Of a stretch of 7,413 nt of DNA, positions 1 through 6,245 are shown piece by piece. The number at the start of each line of letters is the position of its first letter. The first letter of the stretch is position 1. The stretch lies in assembly GCA_020050695.1 (NCBI GenBank), contig JAGVKI010000075.1:1-7413 (forward strand). Reading direction: 5' to 3'. A program made the position numbers and the translations under genes. This DNA is from Alphaproteobacteria bacterium (GTDB lineage: Bacteria > Pseudomonadota > Alphaproteobacteria > Rickettsiales > SXRF01). The notes below the pieces were generated by a model, which was not told where the DNA came from, ran no database searches, and worked only from the letters and a program-made list of their open reading frames with translations.

Positions 1-1
1 C

Positions 2-634
2 GATATTATTGCACGCGAAGATCCCGATATTTGCTGCTTTGTGGAAATCGATAAAGGCTCGATCGACTCGGTGTATTTCAATCAGTTCGAGGCACTGGCC
101 AGCGAGCATTATCCCTTTTTTGATATTGAGAATAAATACGGCCCGACCAGCCGCCTGCGCACATTGGCCCTGACCAGGGGAAAGAGTAATGGCTTCCTGG
201 CAAAGCAAAAATTCCCGTATGAGAAAATCTATTTTACCCAAGGCACCAAAAAGCTAATCTACAAGATCAACCTGCTACCAAACCTTACATTGTTTTTTAC
301 CCATTTTTCGCTCAAAAAAGCGGTGCGCGCCATGCAGCTATTACAAGTGCGCGAACTGATACATGAGACCGCCGGTGAGGTCATACTGCTTGGGGATTTC
401 AATATCCTGACGGGGTTTAAGGAACTCTCGGGATTGCTTGATGATAACAGGCTGGAACTGCTAAACGACGAGGCAGAGCCAACCTTTACCTTTCACCGTT
501 TCCGCATGGCGCTGGATTTATGCATTTGCAGCCACGGCATTGCCGCCCATAGCACGCTTCGCATCATACCGCAGAGTTTCTCCGACCATGCGGCACTGCT
601 GCTAACGGTAGACACCTGCACGCTGCATGCTTAA
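2..634 (+). CDS. Endonuclease/exonuclease/phosphatase (EEP) family protein, 5' end outside window
   Basis: The reading frame is open from the first bases of the window, so the true start lies upstream; 210 codons are visible. The EEP (DNase I-like) fold is recognisable from its metal and catalytic motifs in order. A Glu sits in CFVEID (visible residues 12-17), followed by THF (about 100-102), LLGDFN with the Asp/Asn pair (129-134), ALDL with a conserved Asp (about 172) and the terminal SDHAALL (194-200). These residues bind Mg2+ and activate water for phosphodiester or phosphomonoester cleavage in the family. The substrate cannot be told: members act on DNA, phosphoinositides or sphingomyelin. 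The C-terminus is complete soon after SDH, as is usual. The gene converges on the efflux transporter and its TAA lies inside the TTAA that also carries the transporter's stop. Family assignment is firm; the specific activity is not. Confidence 0.85.
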   Translation, partial: DIIAREDPDICCFVEIDKGSIDSVYFNQFEALASEHYPFFDIENKYGPTSRLRTLALTRGKSNGFLAKQKFPYEKIYFTQGTKKLIYKINLLPNLTLFFTHFSLKKAVRAMQLLQVRELIHETAGEVILLGDFNILTGFKELSGLLDDNRLELLNDEAEPTFTFHRFRMALDLCICSHGIAAHSTLRIIPQSFSDHAALLLTVDTCTLHA

Positions 635-1875
635 GCGGCAATATCTTCCGATACCGGACAGGTATGTGCGCGCTTCCTGCCCGCCATCAGAATAAACAGC
701 CCTATAATCGACGTTGCGCCCAATATGAAAATAATCGGGAAGCTGTCGCGTGATGTGGAAAGGCTGATGCCGGTGGAAATAAATGCCCCTACCCCCAGCT
801 GCAAAAACCCAAGAAGCGCTGATGCACTGCCTGCATTTTTAGAAAAAGGCGCCAGAGCAAGGGCCGCAGCATTAGGATAGGTAAGCCCGGCGCAGGACAG
901 GAAAATAAAGAATAGCACCAGGGTAGAAGTCAGCCCATACCAGCCAAGCCAGCTTCCAACCATAAACACCACGCCCGTTACTGTCTGCAAAATGAGTATG
1001 TGCAAAAATAAGGTTTCACTGTCAAAGCGGCGCAGCAATACGACATTCACCTGGCTGCCTCCAATAAAACCAACCGCCAGCAAGGCAAATATGCCGCTAT
1101 AGACTTCTGCGCTTAAATGAAAGCCGTCCATGAAAATAATCGGTGACCCCGCGACATAGGTAAATAAACCTGCAAAGGAAAATGCCCCGGCCAGCGCATA
1201 GGTTTTAAAACGCGGATGCAATAGGATCGCCCTATATTCCTTCACGATCGGCCCGAGCCTCAGCGAAATAGTAGGATCAGGGGTATGGCCTTCGGGCAGC
1301 AGGAAATAAATCAGCGCCAAAATCACCGCAACAATGGCCGCCAGCACCAGGAATACGGCTTTCCAGCCAATGGTGATTGCAACCATACCGCCAATGGTAG
1401 GCGCCAGCAGCGGCGATATGGCAATGAATAAAAACAGGCGCGAGAGAATCCTGGCACTTTCATCCACCGGGAAGAAATCTCGCACCATGGCAAGCGATGC
1501 CACGCCCGCAGCACAGCCACCAAGCGCCTGAATAAAACGAAGCGCTATCAGCGGCTCGATGGACGGCGCATACACGCAGGCAATAGACGTCAGGATAAAC
1601 AACAAAAGCCCAGCGCATAGCGGCCTTTTGCGGCCAAACCGGTCAAGCAGCGGGCCATAAAATAACTGGCCGATGGCAAGGCCAATGAAATAGCTCGACA
1701 ATGTCAGCGCAATAGTAGCGCTCGATACGCCAAGGTCAGCTGCCACCTGCGGAAAGGCAGGAAGGTACATATCAATGGCAAACGGGCTGATAACGCTTAA
1801 GGCGCCCAGCAGGCAGATAATAAAGCTATTGGAAGGTTTGGCAGTCACGAGAAAGGCTTTCAGTAGGCCATACAT
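631..1875 (-). CDS. Bcr/CflA-type drug efflux transporter (MFS, DHA1)
   Basis: This is an inner-membrane proton-driven antiporter of the major facilitator superfamily, expected to export drugs or small metabolites. The 414 residues form about 12 hydrophobic segments, close to the usual 390-410. The first segment carries the Bcr/CflA signature FAIDMYLPAFP (residues 32-42). MFS motif A follows between segments 2 and 3 as GPLLDRFGRKR (74-84), with its Asp and the basic GRKR. The ATG at 1875 is the first start after an in-frame stop (TGA, four codons upstream). No clear Shine-Dalgarno precedes it. A GTG at codon 10 is possible, because residues 1-10 are not typical family sequence. The gene diverges from the DUF1489 gene and ends within the stop codon of the convergent EEP gene, leaving no room for a terminator. 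Substrate is unknown; Bcr relatives handle bicyclomycin, sulfonamides or cysteine. Confidence 0.9.
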   Translation of the reverse strand: MYGLLKAFLVTAKPSNSFIICLLGALSVISPFAIDMYLPAFPQVAADLGVSSATIALTLSSYFIGLAIGQLFYGPLLDRFGRKRPLCAGLLLFILTSIACVYAPSIEPLIALRFIQALGGCAAGVASLAMVRDFFPVDESARILSRLFLFIAISPLLAPTIGGMVAITIGWKAVFLVLAAIVAVILALIYFLLPEGHTPDPTISLRLGPIVKEYRAILLHPRFKTYALAGAFSFAGLFTYVAGSPIIFMDGFHLSAEVYSGIFALLAVGFIGGSQVNVVLLRRFDSETLFLHILILQTVTGVVFMVGSWLGWYGLTSTLVLFFIFLSCAGLTYPNAAALALAPFSKNAGSASALLGFLQLGVGAFISTGISLSTSRDSFPIIFILGATSIIGLFILMAGRKRAHTCPVSEDIAA

Positions 1876-1909
1876 TATTCGGTTTCATTTATGGCGTAGT
1901 TTGCATAGA

Positions 1910-1938
1910 ACAGTAAGAGCAATGGTCCCACGCTTCAA
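1910..1938 (-). promoter_or_regulatory. Candidate sigma70-type promoter for the MFS gene
   Basis: On the minus strand TTGAAG (1938-1933) and TACTGT (1915-1910) are separated by exactly 17 bases. Each matches the sigma70 consensus at four of six positions. Transcription would begin near 1903 and give a leader of about 28 nt before the ATG at 1875. This rests on pattern only. The 77-base divergent gap must also hold the DUF1489 promoter, for which I see no convincing counterpart. Confidence 0.35.
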
Positions 1939-1952
1939 CGACTAAATCCATT

Positions 1953-2384
1953 ATGGCTATCCATCTTATCAAGCTATCCGTAGGGCCTGAAACCCTGTCT
2001 GATCTTACCAGCTGGCAAACGCAGCGCCTCAAGGATATGCAGCGCTGCGGCAAAAAGCCCGAACTGATGCATGTCACCCGGCATACCCCCAAACGCGCCG
2101 AAGAACTGCTCAGCGGAGGCTCGATCTACTGGGTCATTAAAGGCTGGATATGCGCGCGCCAAAAGCTTTTGGAATTTCGCCCTCTGGTGGAAGGCGGCGT
2201 AGCCCATTGCGGCATTATTTTGGAGCCGGAAATGATCCGCGTCATCCCGCGGGCGCACCGGCCCTTTCAGGGATGGCGTTATCTAGACCCCAAAGCCGCA
2301 CCTTCCGATATTGCAAAAAACAGCGGTATAGACGACATGCCCGAAGACATGCGCCGCGAACTGGCGGAACTCGGATTACTCTAA
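1953..2384 (+). CDS. DUF1489 family protein
   Basis: This is a 143-residue cytoplasmic protein of a conserved alphaproteobacterial family with no established function. Family hallmarks are clear: the N-terminal IHLIKLSVGPE (3-13); HVTRHTPKRAEELLSGGSIYWVIKG, spread over residues 40-64; RQ at 69-70; and FQGWRYL followed by APSD near the C-terminus (105-119). Length is normal, with no signal peptide or membrane segment. The ATG at 1953 matches where family members begin (M-x-hydrophobic-HL-KL). No Shine-Dalgarno is visible upstream, so initiation may be leaderless or SD-independent. The gene stands alone, divergent from the transporter and followed by 367 non-coding bases. No clear intrinsic terminator follows it. 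The family assignment is secure and is the best taxonomic marker in the window; no biochemical role should be assigned. Confidence 0.88.
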   Translation: MAIHLIKLSVGPETLSDLTSWQTQRLKDMQRCGKKPELMHVTRHTPKRAEELLSGGSIYWVIKGWICARQKLLEFRPLVEGGVAHCGIILEPEMIRVIPRAHRPFQGWRYLDPKAAPSDIAKNSGIDDMPEDMRRELAELGLL

Positions 2385-2488
2385 AAAAACAGCCTAAATC
2401 ACCCCCCTTCTAGAACTAAAAATAACGGGTAAATTGAGTGAAAACATACTGATAACCATATCCCGCTATCACTAAACATTGATTTTCC

Positions 2489-2517
2489 TTGATTTTATTT
2501 GGATATGGGCCTATAAA
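2489..2517 (+). promoter_or_regulatory. Candidate sigma70-type promoter for the cold-shock gene
   Basis: TTGATT (2489-2494) and TATAAA (2512-2517) are separated by 17 bases, matching the sigma70 consensus at four and five of six positions. The region upstream is AT-rich, with a tandem TTGATTTT at a 10-base period (2479-2486, 2489-2496). An 8-bp inverted repeat, CCATATCC (2456-2463) and GGATATGG (2501-2508), places its right arm in the spacer and could be a regulator site. A start near 2524 would give a leader of about 228 nt. A weaker alternative is TTGTGC (2586) with TATCTA (2610), giving about 130 nt. Confidence 0.45.
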
Positions 2518-2523
2518 TGACGC

Positions 2524-2751
2524 TGAGTTTGGTATTTACTCTTTATCGATGACAGTTGACGCTTCGGGCCTAGGCCTTCGAAAGTTTGTGCATGCGAATA
2601 TGTGCACAATATCTAAGATTATCCTTTGCGGTGTTCTTACATTCCCCTGACGTTTGTAAATGAGGCGAGGTTTATGCCTTTGAGTTCAGACTTTTTGATA
2701 TTGTCCGCACAGTGTGGGCAGTAATGTAACGCCAGTAAAAGGATTTTTCTT
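2524..2751 (+). promoter_or_regulatory. Long 5' leader of the cold-shock gene
   Basis: The 367 bases between the DUF1489 and cold-shock genes hold no credible ORF. Most of this stretch would be untranslated leader if the promoter at 2489-2517 is used. Long structured leaders that control stability and translation at low temperature are established for E. coli cspA. Two adjacent hairpins can be drawn here. One pairs TTCG+GGC (2563-2569) with GCC and CGAA (2574-2576, 2579-2582) around CTAG, leaving a two-base bulge. The other pairs TTGTGCA (2586-2592) with TGCACAA (2603-2609). TGACGT at 2648-2653 matches the first six bases of the E. coli cold box, but the following bases do not. The ribosome binding site AAAAGGA (2737-2743) ends eight bases before the ATG. 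Thermosensing is inferred by analogy only. Confidence 0.4.
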
Positions 2752-2964
2752 ATGGCTAATGGTACAGTAAAGTGGTTCAACCCGACTAAGGGTTTTGGTT
2801 TCATTCAGCCTGATCAGGGCGGTGCAGATGCATTCGTTCATATCAGCGCATTAGAGCGCGCAGGTCTGACCACCTTAAACGAAGGCGCACGCGTTAGCTA
2901 CGAACTCGTGACCGAAAAAGGTAAGACATCTGCTGTGAACATTAAGCTGGCTAACGCTGCTTAA
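2752..2964 (+). CDS. cspA: CspA-family cold-shock protein
   Basis: This is a 70-residue single cold-shock domain, the standard length. It is a small cytoplasmic OB-fold protein that binds single-stranded RNA/DNA and melts RNA secondary structure. The N-terminus MANGTVKWFNPTKGFGFI is canonical. RNP1 is KGFGFI (13-18) and RNP2 is AFVHI (27-31, usually VFVHI), with the aromatic surface residues W8, F9, F15, F17, F28 and H30 in place. Start choice is decided by the strong Shine-Dalgarno AAAAGGA eight bases upstream. The gene is monocistronic, preceded by a long leader and followed 15 bases later by a strong terminator. The symbol is family-level: alphaproteobacteria usually have several csp paralogs, and this one need not be the cold-inducible copy. 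Confidence 0.95.
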   Translation: MANGTVKWFNPTKGFGFIQPDQGGADAFVHISALERAGLTTLNEGARVSYELVTEKGKTSAVNIKLANAA

Positions 2965-2978
2965 TTTCTACGAGATTC

Positions 2979-3020
2979 AAAAATACCCCGGCGGCATCAA
3001 ACCCACCGGGGTATTTTTTT
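2979..3020. terminator. Bidirectional intrinsic terminator
   Basis: A perfect 13-bp inverted repeat (arms 2979-2991 and 3006-3018, core TACCCCGG/CCGGGGTA) surrounds a 14-base loop. A T-run ends at 3020 on the plus strand. The complementary A-run at 2979-2983 gives a T-run on the minus strand. It therefore can terminate the cold-shock gene (stop at 2964) and, read the other way, the ATPase gene (stop at 3041). Confidence 0.9.
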
Positions 3021-3040
3021 GCCTGCATGCTGGAAAAACA

Positions 3041-4927
3041 TCAGCGGTTCATGTCGGTATCTACGCTGCGGCCAAGGCTGAGCCGCAAGGCATTGGTAAT
3101 GGCAAGCACGTCAATCAACTCCTGAAACAATGCGGCCTGTACCGGCGTAATATACCCTGCCGCCGCAAACCCCATGCCAATCAGTGATAGCGCCATGCCA
3201 CCTATGGCGCTCTGGAGTGCAATATGGCGCAGGCGGATGCTGATATGCAGCAGTTCGTCCACTTTGGCCAGCGAGTTCTCCATGATGACCACGCCTGCCG
3301 CCTCAGCGGTAACGCTGCTATGCTGGCCAAAAGCAATGCCTACGGTGGCGCAGGCCAGTGCGGGCGCATCATTAATGCCATCACCCATAAACAGCGTTGG
3401 GGCTTTGGCCGTTTCCTCGCGCACGATAGCGACTTTCTGTCCCGGGCTTTGCGAGGACAGCGTATCTTTAATCCCTAATAGTTCGGCAAGATAGGTCACT
3501 TCCGATTCGCGATCGCCCGATACCAGCATGATTTTGCTGAACTGGTGCGAAGGCGCAAGATGGCCGATGAAGGATTTGCCATCCGCCCTCGGCGCATCAC
3601 GGAAACGAAACGTGGCGGCGTAGTGGCCATCCATCATGATGATGCATTCCAGCCCGGCGGCGGTAGGAGGCAATATAGAAGCAAGTTCAGGGCTGGTTTG
3701 CAGCAATTTCCTGCGATGCGTAACACGTATTTCATGCGCCCCGACCGTGCCGGTGAGTCCCTGCCCCGGCTTTTCAGAAACGCTCTGCGCCTTTATCAGT
3801 GCCAGTCCTGCTTTTTCAGCCGCCTGCATAATAGCGCTGGCCAGCGGGTGCTTGGAATAGCATTCAAGGCTTGCCGCAGATTTGAGTATATCCTCCCCGC
3901 TGAATCCGTCTGCAGGTAAGATTTCGGTGAGTTCCGGCCTGCCATAGGTCAAAGTGCCGGTTTTATCGAATATCGCCGTGCGGCATGTCGGCAGGCGCTC
4001 CAGCACCGTTGGGTCCTTGATGATGATACCCAGCCGCGCCGCCATGGAAATAGCGCCGATGATAGTGACAGGAATGGCAATGATCAGCGGGCATGGCGTT
4101 GCAATCACCAGCACGGAAAGGAACCGGAGCGCATCGCCCGTCACCAGCCACACAATCACGGAAACCATCAGTGCAAATACGGCAAACGCGCCGCCTAGCT
4201 GGTCGCCAAGGCGCCGCAGCTGCGGGCGCTGTTGCTCGGCCTCCTGCATCACCTCCATGATCTGGGCATAGCGCGAATCATGCGCCAGTTTCTGCGCGCG
4301 AACAGTCAGCACCGCTTCGCCGTTAATCGCACCCGAAAGCACCGCCGCGCCCGGCGCCTTGGATACACGGTACGGCTCGCCGGTAAGATAGGACTCATCC
4401 ATCGATCCCTGCCCTTCCAGCACCACACCATCGACAGGCGCGGTCTCGTGCGGGAAGATGACAATCTCATCACCTATGGCAATATCGCTTAAGGCAATGG
4501 CTTCTACTTTATCCCCATTTTTTCGGTGAGCCGTAGACGGCATGCGGTCCGACAAGGCACGCAGCACCGACGATGCCCTGCGCATGGCATAGGCCTCCAG
4601 GGCCTGCCCGCCGGAGAGCATAATGATAATAAGGATAGCCGCCAGGTACTGGTCGAGCAATGCCGCAGCCACCAGTTCAATCGCACCCAGGAAATCCGCC
4701 CCGATACTACCCTTGACTAGCTTGCCGCCAATCTGGATTACCAGCGGAATACCACCGAGTATAATCACAGCAAGCAGCGGCATATCGCCTGCAACAGCAG
4801 GAAATTCAAGCCATCCCAATGCAAAATGCAGCAAAGTCGCCAGCAGGCTCGCTGCCAGCAGGCCGATATGCCAGCGCGAAGCCAGCGGCAAAGTCAGGCG
4901 TGGTTTTACAGGTGCGTGTATTTCCAT
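3041..4927 (-). CDS. Heavy-metal P1B-type ATPase, P1B-5 (Nia-like, Ni/Fe) signature
   Basis: This is an inner-membrane ATP-driven metal exporter. Numbered from the ATG at 4927 (628 residues), the actuator TGE is at 182-184 and the membrane metal site TPCP at 277-280. The phosphorylation motif DKTGTLT starts at D321, the nucleotide-domain SKHP is at 358-361 and the hinge GDGINDAP at 515-522. The last membrane region carries QELID (602-606). TPCP plus QEXXD is the published signature of the P1B-5 group, whose studied members (S. meliloti Nia) transport Ni2+ and Fe2+. About eight membrane segments can be drawn. There is no N-terminal CxxC metal-binding domain and no C-terminal hemerythrin-like domain. 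The same frame extends to a TTG at 5008, but the extra 27 residues are not family-like and cover a candidate promoter, so the ATG is preferred. The gene is single and shares its terminator with the cold-shock gene. Confidence 0.9.
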   Translation of the reverse strand: MEIHAPVKPRLTLPLASRWHIGLLAASLLATLLHFALGWLEFPAVAGDMPLLAVIILGGIPLVIQIGGKLVKGSIGADFLGAIELVAAALLDQYLAAILIIIMLSGGQALEAYAMRRASSVLRALSDRMPSTAHRKNGDKVEAIALSDIAIGDEIVIFPHETAPVDGVVLEGQGSMDESYLTGEPYRVSKAPGAAVLSGAINGEAVLTVRAQKLAHDSRYAQIMEVMQEAEQQRPQLRRLGDQLGGAFAVFALMVSVIVWLVTGDALRFLSVLVIATPCPLIIAIPVTIIGAISMAARLGIIIKDPTVLERLPTCRTAIFDKTGTLTYGRPELTEILPADGFSGEDILKSAASLECYSKHPLASAIMQAAEKAGLALIKAQSVSEKPGQGLTGTVGAHEIRVTHRRKLLQTSPELASILPPTAAGLECIIMMDGHYAATFRFRDAPRADGKSFIGHLAPSHQFSKIMLVSGDRESEVTYLAELLGIKDTLSSQSPGQKVAIVREETAKAPTLFMGDGINDAPALACATVGIAFGQHSSVTAEAAGVVIMENSLAKVDELLHISIRLRHIALQSAIGGMALSLIGMGFAAAGYITPVQAALFQELIDVLAITNALRLSLGRSVDTDMNR

Positions 4928-4933
4928 GGGAGC

Positions 4934-4960
4934 ACTATAGACCCATCGGATCAAATGGGT
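4934..4960 (-). promoter_or_regulatory. Candidate promoter/operator of the P1B ATPase
   Basis: On the minus strand, TATAGT (4939-4934) resembles a -10 box and ends six bases before the ATG at 4927. Transcription could therefore start at or next to the start codon, giving a leaderless mRNA. This fits the absence of a Shine-Dalgarno. Directly upstream is a dyad ACCCAT-N8-ATGGGT (4941-4960), one base from the -10. No good -35 is seen at 17 bp, and a dyad filling the spacer is reminiscent of MerR-type metal-responsive promoters. The regulator is not in the window, and the assignment is inference. Confidence 0.3.
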
Positions 4961-5011
4961 TGGGAAATTTTTAGGCAGTGATGGTGGGTGTTTTTTCAAA
5001 CGGTCCAATAG

Positions 5012-5134
5012 CGTATTTTAGAGTGGCTGGAGCCGCCTCTCATGGCGATACGATACATGGCCACGGATTACAACGCTCAGGCTGTTCGAACAGTTATGAT
5101 GTTGGGAAAACAGAAAGCTGCATCAGCGGGTTGA
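5012..5134 (+). pseudogene. Possible 3' gene remnant (40 codons)
   Basis: An open stretch runs from just after a TAG (5009-5011) to a TGA (5132-5134). It has no credible start near its beginning and encodes RILEWLEPP, then MAIRYMATDYNAQAVRTVMM, then LGKQKAASAG. The RY followed about ten residues later by AV and a hydrophobic stretch loosely recalls the extreme C-terminus of tyrosine recombinases. It lacks the upstream HxxR box, so this is only a hint. A perfect 12-bp palindrome, CTGTTCGAACAG (5082-5093), lies within it. It may equally be chance reading in the 221-base gap between the ATPase and the unknown gene at 5149-5997, for which I see no other content. Confidence 0.15.
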
Positions 5135-5148
5135 GCGTGGATGACTTG

Positions 5149-5997
5149 TTATGGGACAGGATAGAATGAAACGTCGTACACCTGACAGAAAGCCTCAATC
5201 GTAATTAGGCTACTTACGAATTTATTGGAATCTTCACGAGTGGTTTCGTCTAACTTGAATTGAGCAAACAACGCTTTTTTGGCAGACACAAAATGCATGT
5301 GAAGCGAACGCTCACCAACACTTTCCTGAATAATCTTCGCGGTTTCTATTATATGTTTCTTGAAGGGTAGCCCTTCTTCTCGCCGGTTCTTATAGATTTC
5401 CTCTAGGCGTGGACTTTCAATATTCTCGGTCTTTGAGTGAGCCTTACCTATATTGCCGGGTGCAATGTAAGTGTAGCACTTATGATTTATCAGCCTATCT
5501 GCAGAAGCAACGTTGCTATTATCGATGATGGCCTTTCTTCCTGCAAAATCAAAAAGGGATTGGTTTGTCCAGAATGCAGGCGCTGCATAGAGAACAGCCG
5601 CGCGTCCCTTGGTGTTTATGTGGAGTTTCTCCAATGTTTTTTGCTGATTCTGGTTAATGGCATATCGGTAATATGGGCATCCCCATTCGCTTCGTTGCTT
5701 ACCCCTAGGACCTACGACAAACTCTGGACGTTTATATTGCACAAAGAAGTTGAGTCGGAATGGTGGCAAATGGTCGCTAATGTCTTGCGCTATATAGTTA
5801 AGTTCATGCAAGGAAATGCCGGGCATTGTACGCCACAATCCAAACCGTCTTCCGCGCGATAACCACGGCAAAAAAAATGCCTCGTCGAAACCTAAAAAAT
5901 ATTCATCCACCTGATCGGGAGCAAATGAAGAAAAACGTGCCAGCTCTTTTCCAAAATAGCTTTCGTAAGTCTTTTCTTTGAATTGAGCTATGGGCAT
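5149..5997 (-). CDS. Uncharacterised protein, possible island cargo
   Basis: I do not recognise this family. The 282-residue protein is soluble, with no signal peptide or membrane segment. Distinctive stretches are GFDEAFFLPW (36-45), FFVQYKRPEF (84-93), YYRYAI (109-114), AAVLYAAPAFW (133-143) and YTYIAPG with GKAHS (175-188). Their dense conserved-looking aromatic and charged residues suggest a real enzyme rather than a chance ORF. The D38-E39 and Q87-Y88-K89 elements could be read as a PD-(D/E)XK-type nuclease pattern (D ... QxK). The spacing is long and no fold can be confirmed by eye. The ATG at 5997 is supported by GGGA seven bases upstream. The gene is visibly AT-richer than the ATPase gene, stands alone, and begins 34 bases from a pair of AANTGTCCC repeats beside the tRNA-like attachment locus. 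Context suggests horizontally acquired cargo, perhaps defensive; function is unknown. Confidence 0.7.
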   Translation of the reverse strand: MPIAQFKEKTYESYFGKELARFSSFAPDQVDEYFLGFDEAFFLPWLSRGRRFGLWRTMPGISLHELNYIAQDISDHLPPFRLNFFVQYKRPEFVVGPRGKQRSEWGCPYYRYAINQNQQKTLEKLHINTKGRAAVLYAAPAFWTNQSLFDFAGRKAIIDNSNVASADRLINHKCYTYIAPGNIGKAHSKTENIESPRLEEIYKNRREEGLPFKKHIIETAKIIQESVGERSLHMHFVSAKKALFAQFKLDETTREDSNKFVSSLITIEAFCQVYDVSFYPVP

Positions 5998-6030
5998 CCC
6001 TCATTCCCTTGCTTGTCACCTGTTGCCGCC

Positions 6031-6050
6031 AACTGTCCCAGAAGTGTCCC
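6031..6050 (+). repeat. Tandem AANTGTCCC pair, left arm
   Basis: AACTGTCCC (6031-6039) and AAGTGTCCC (6042-6050) are direct repeats with an 11-base period, about one helical turn. The same units recur beyond the tRNA-like sequence at 6246-6288. The pair lies 34-53 bases upstream of the start of the unknown minus-strand gene. It could be an integrase arm-type site or an operator for that gene. Confidence 0.7.
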
Positions 6051-6071
6051 ACGGCGCAAATTTCGGGGCGG

Positions 6072-6162
6072 TGGCGGAAGCGGTGAGATTCGAACTCACG
6101 GTACAGTTGCCCATACGGCAGTTTTCAAGAGTGATTCGCCTGATAAACCGCGACACGCCACC
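6072..6162 (-). tRNA. tRNA-Ser(UGA)-like, degenerate 5' half (probable pseudo-tRNA)
   Basis: The minus strand from 6162 to 6072 has tRNA-Ser length (91 nt), encoded CCA and discriminator G. Its loop CTTGAAA carries anticodon TGA at 6127-6125. It has a class II long variable arm (GTAT/GTAC pairing) and a perfect T arm, GTGAG-TTCGAAT-CTCAC. The 3' half looks fully normal. The 5' half does not: the acceptor GGTGGCG pairs with CGCTTCC with a T-T mismatch and a G-T wobble. The D stem TCGC/GCGA pairs, but its loop lacks the usual A14. The anticodon stem TCACT/ACTGC has two mismatches, where GCAGT would pair perfectly. A working tRNA is doubtful; a 3' fragment left by integration, or a decaying copy, fits better. 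An intact tRNA-Ser(UGA) should exist elsewhere. Confidence 0.6.
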
Positions 6163-6245
6163 ACCCACACCGACAATCCCACCAAGCCTTTCCGTCAATC
6201 TACCATGCGGTAGCGATTTGTCAAAAGCCGCCCATTATTGCGCCG

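Noticed and set aside
2648..2658. E. coli-type cold box in the cold-shock leader
   Set aside because: Only TGACGT and one further base match the 11-base element, insufficient to call.
3174..4940. Many plus-strand ORFs of 60-125 residues opposite the ATPase
   Set aside because: They are antisense shadows of a clearly conserved gene, have no RBS, and read as low-complexity sequence.
4928..5008. N-terminal extension of the ATPase to TTG 5008
   Set aside because: The 27 residues are not family-like, the start is a rare TTG, and the stretch contains a plausible promoter and dyad.
5082..5093. LexA-type SOS box at CTGTTCGAACAG
   Set aside because: The spacing fits neither the E. coli CTG-N10-CAG nor the alphaproteobacterial GTTC-N7-GTTC pattern.
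5105..5128. Terminator for the unknown minus-strand gene (GCTG-ATG-CAGC with a T-rich tail)
   Set aside because: The stem is only four base pairs and the T-run is interrupted; too weak to call.
5012..5134. Definite integrase fragment
   Set aside because: No HxxR box or catalytic Tyr context is visible; only a weak resemblance, so it is kept at low confidence.
5153..5158. Another GGGACA (TGTCCC) copy at the end of the unknown gene
   Set aside because: It lacks the AAN prefix and single TGTCCC hexamers are expected by chance in a window this size; another occurs inside the ATPase gene near 3436.
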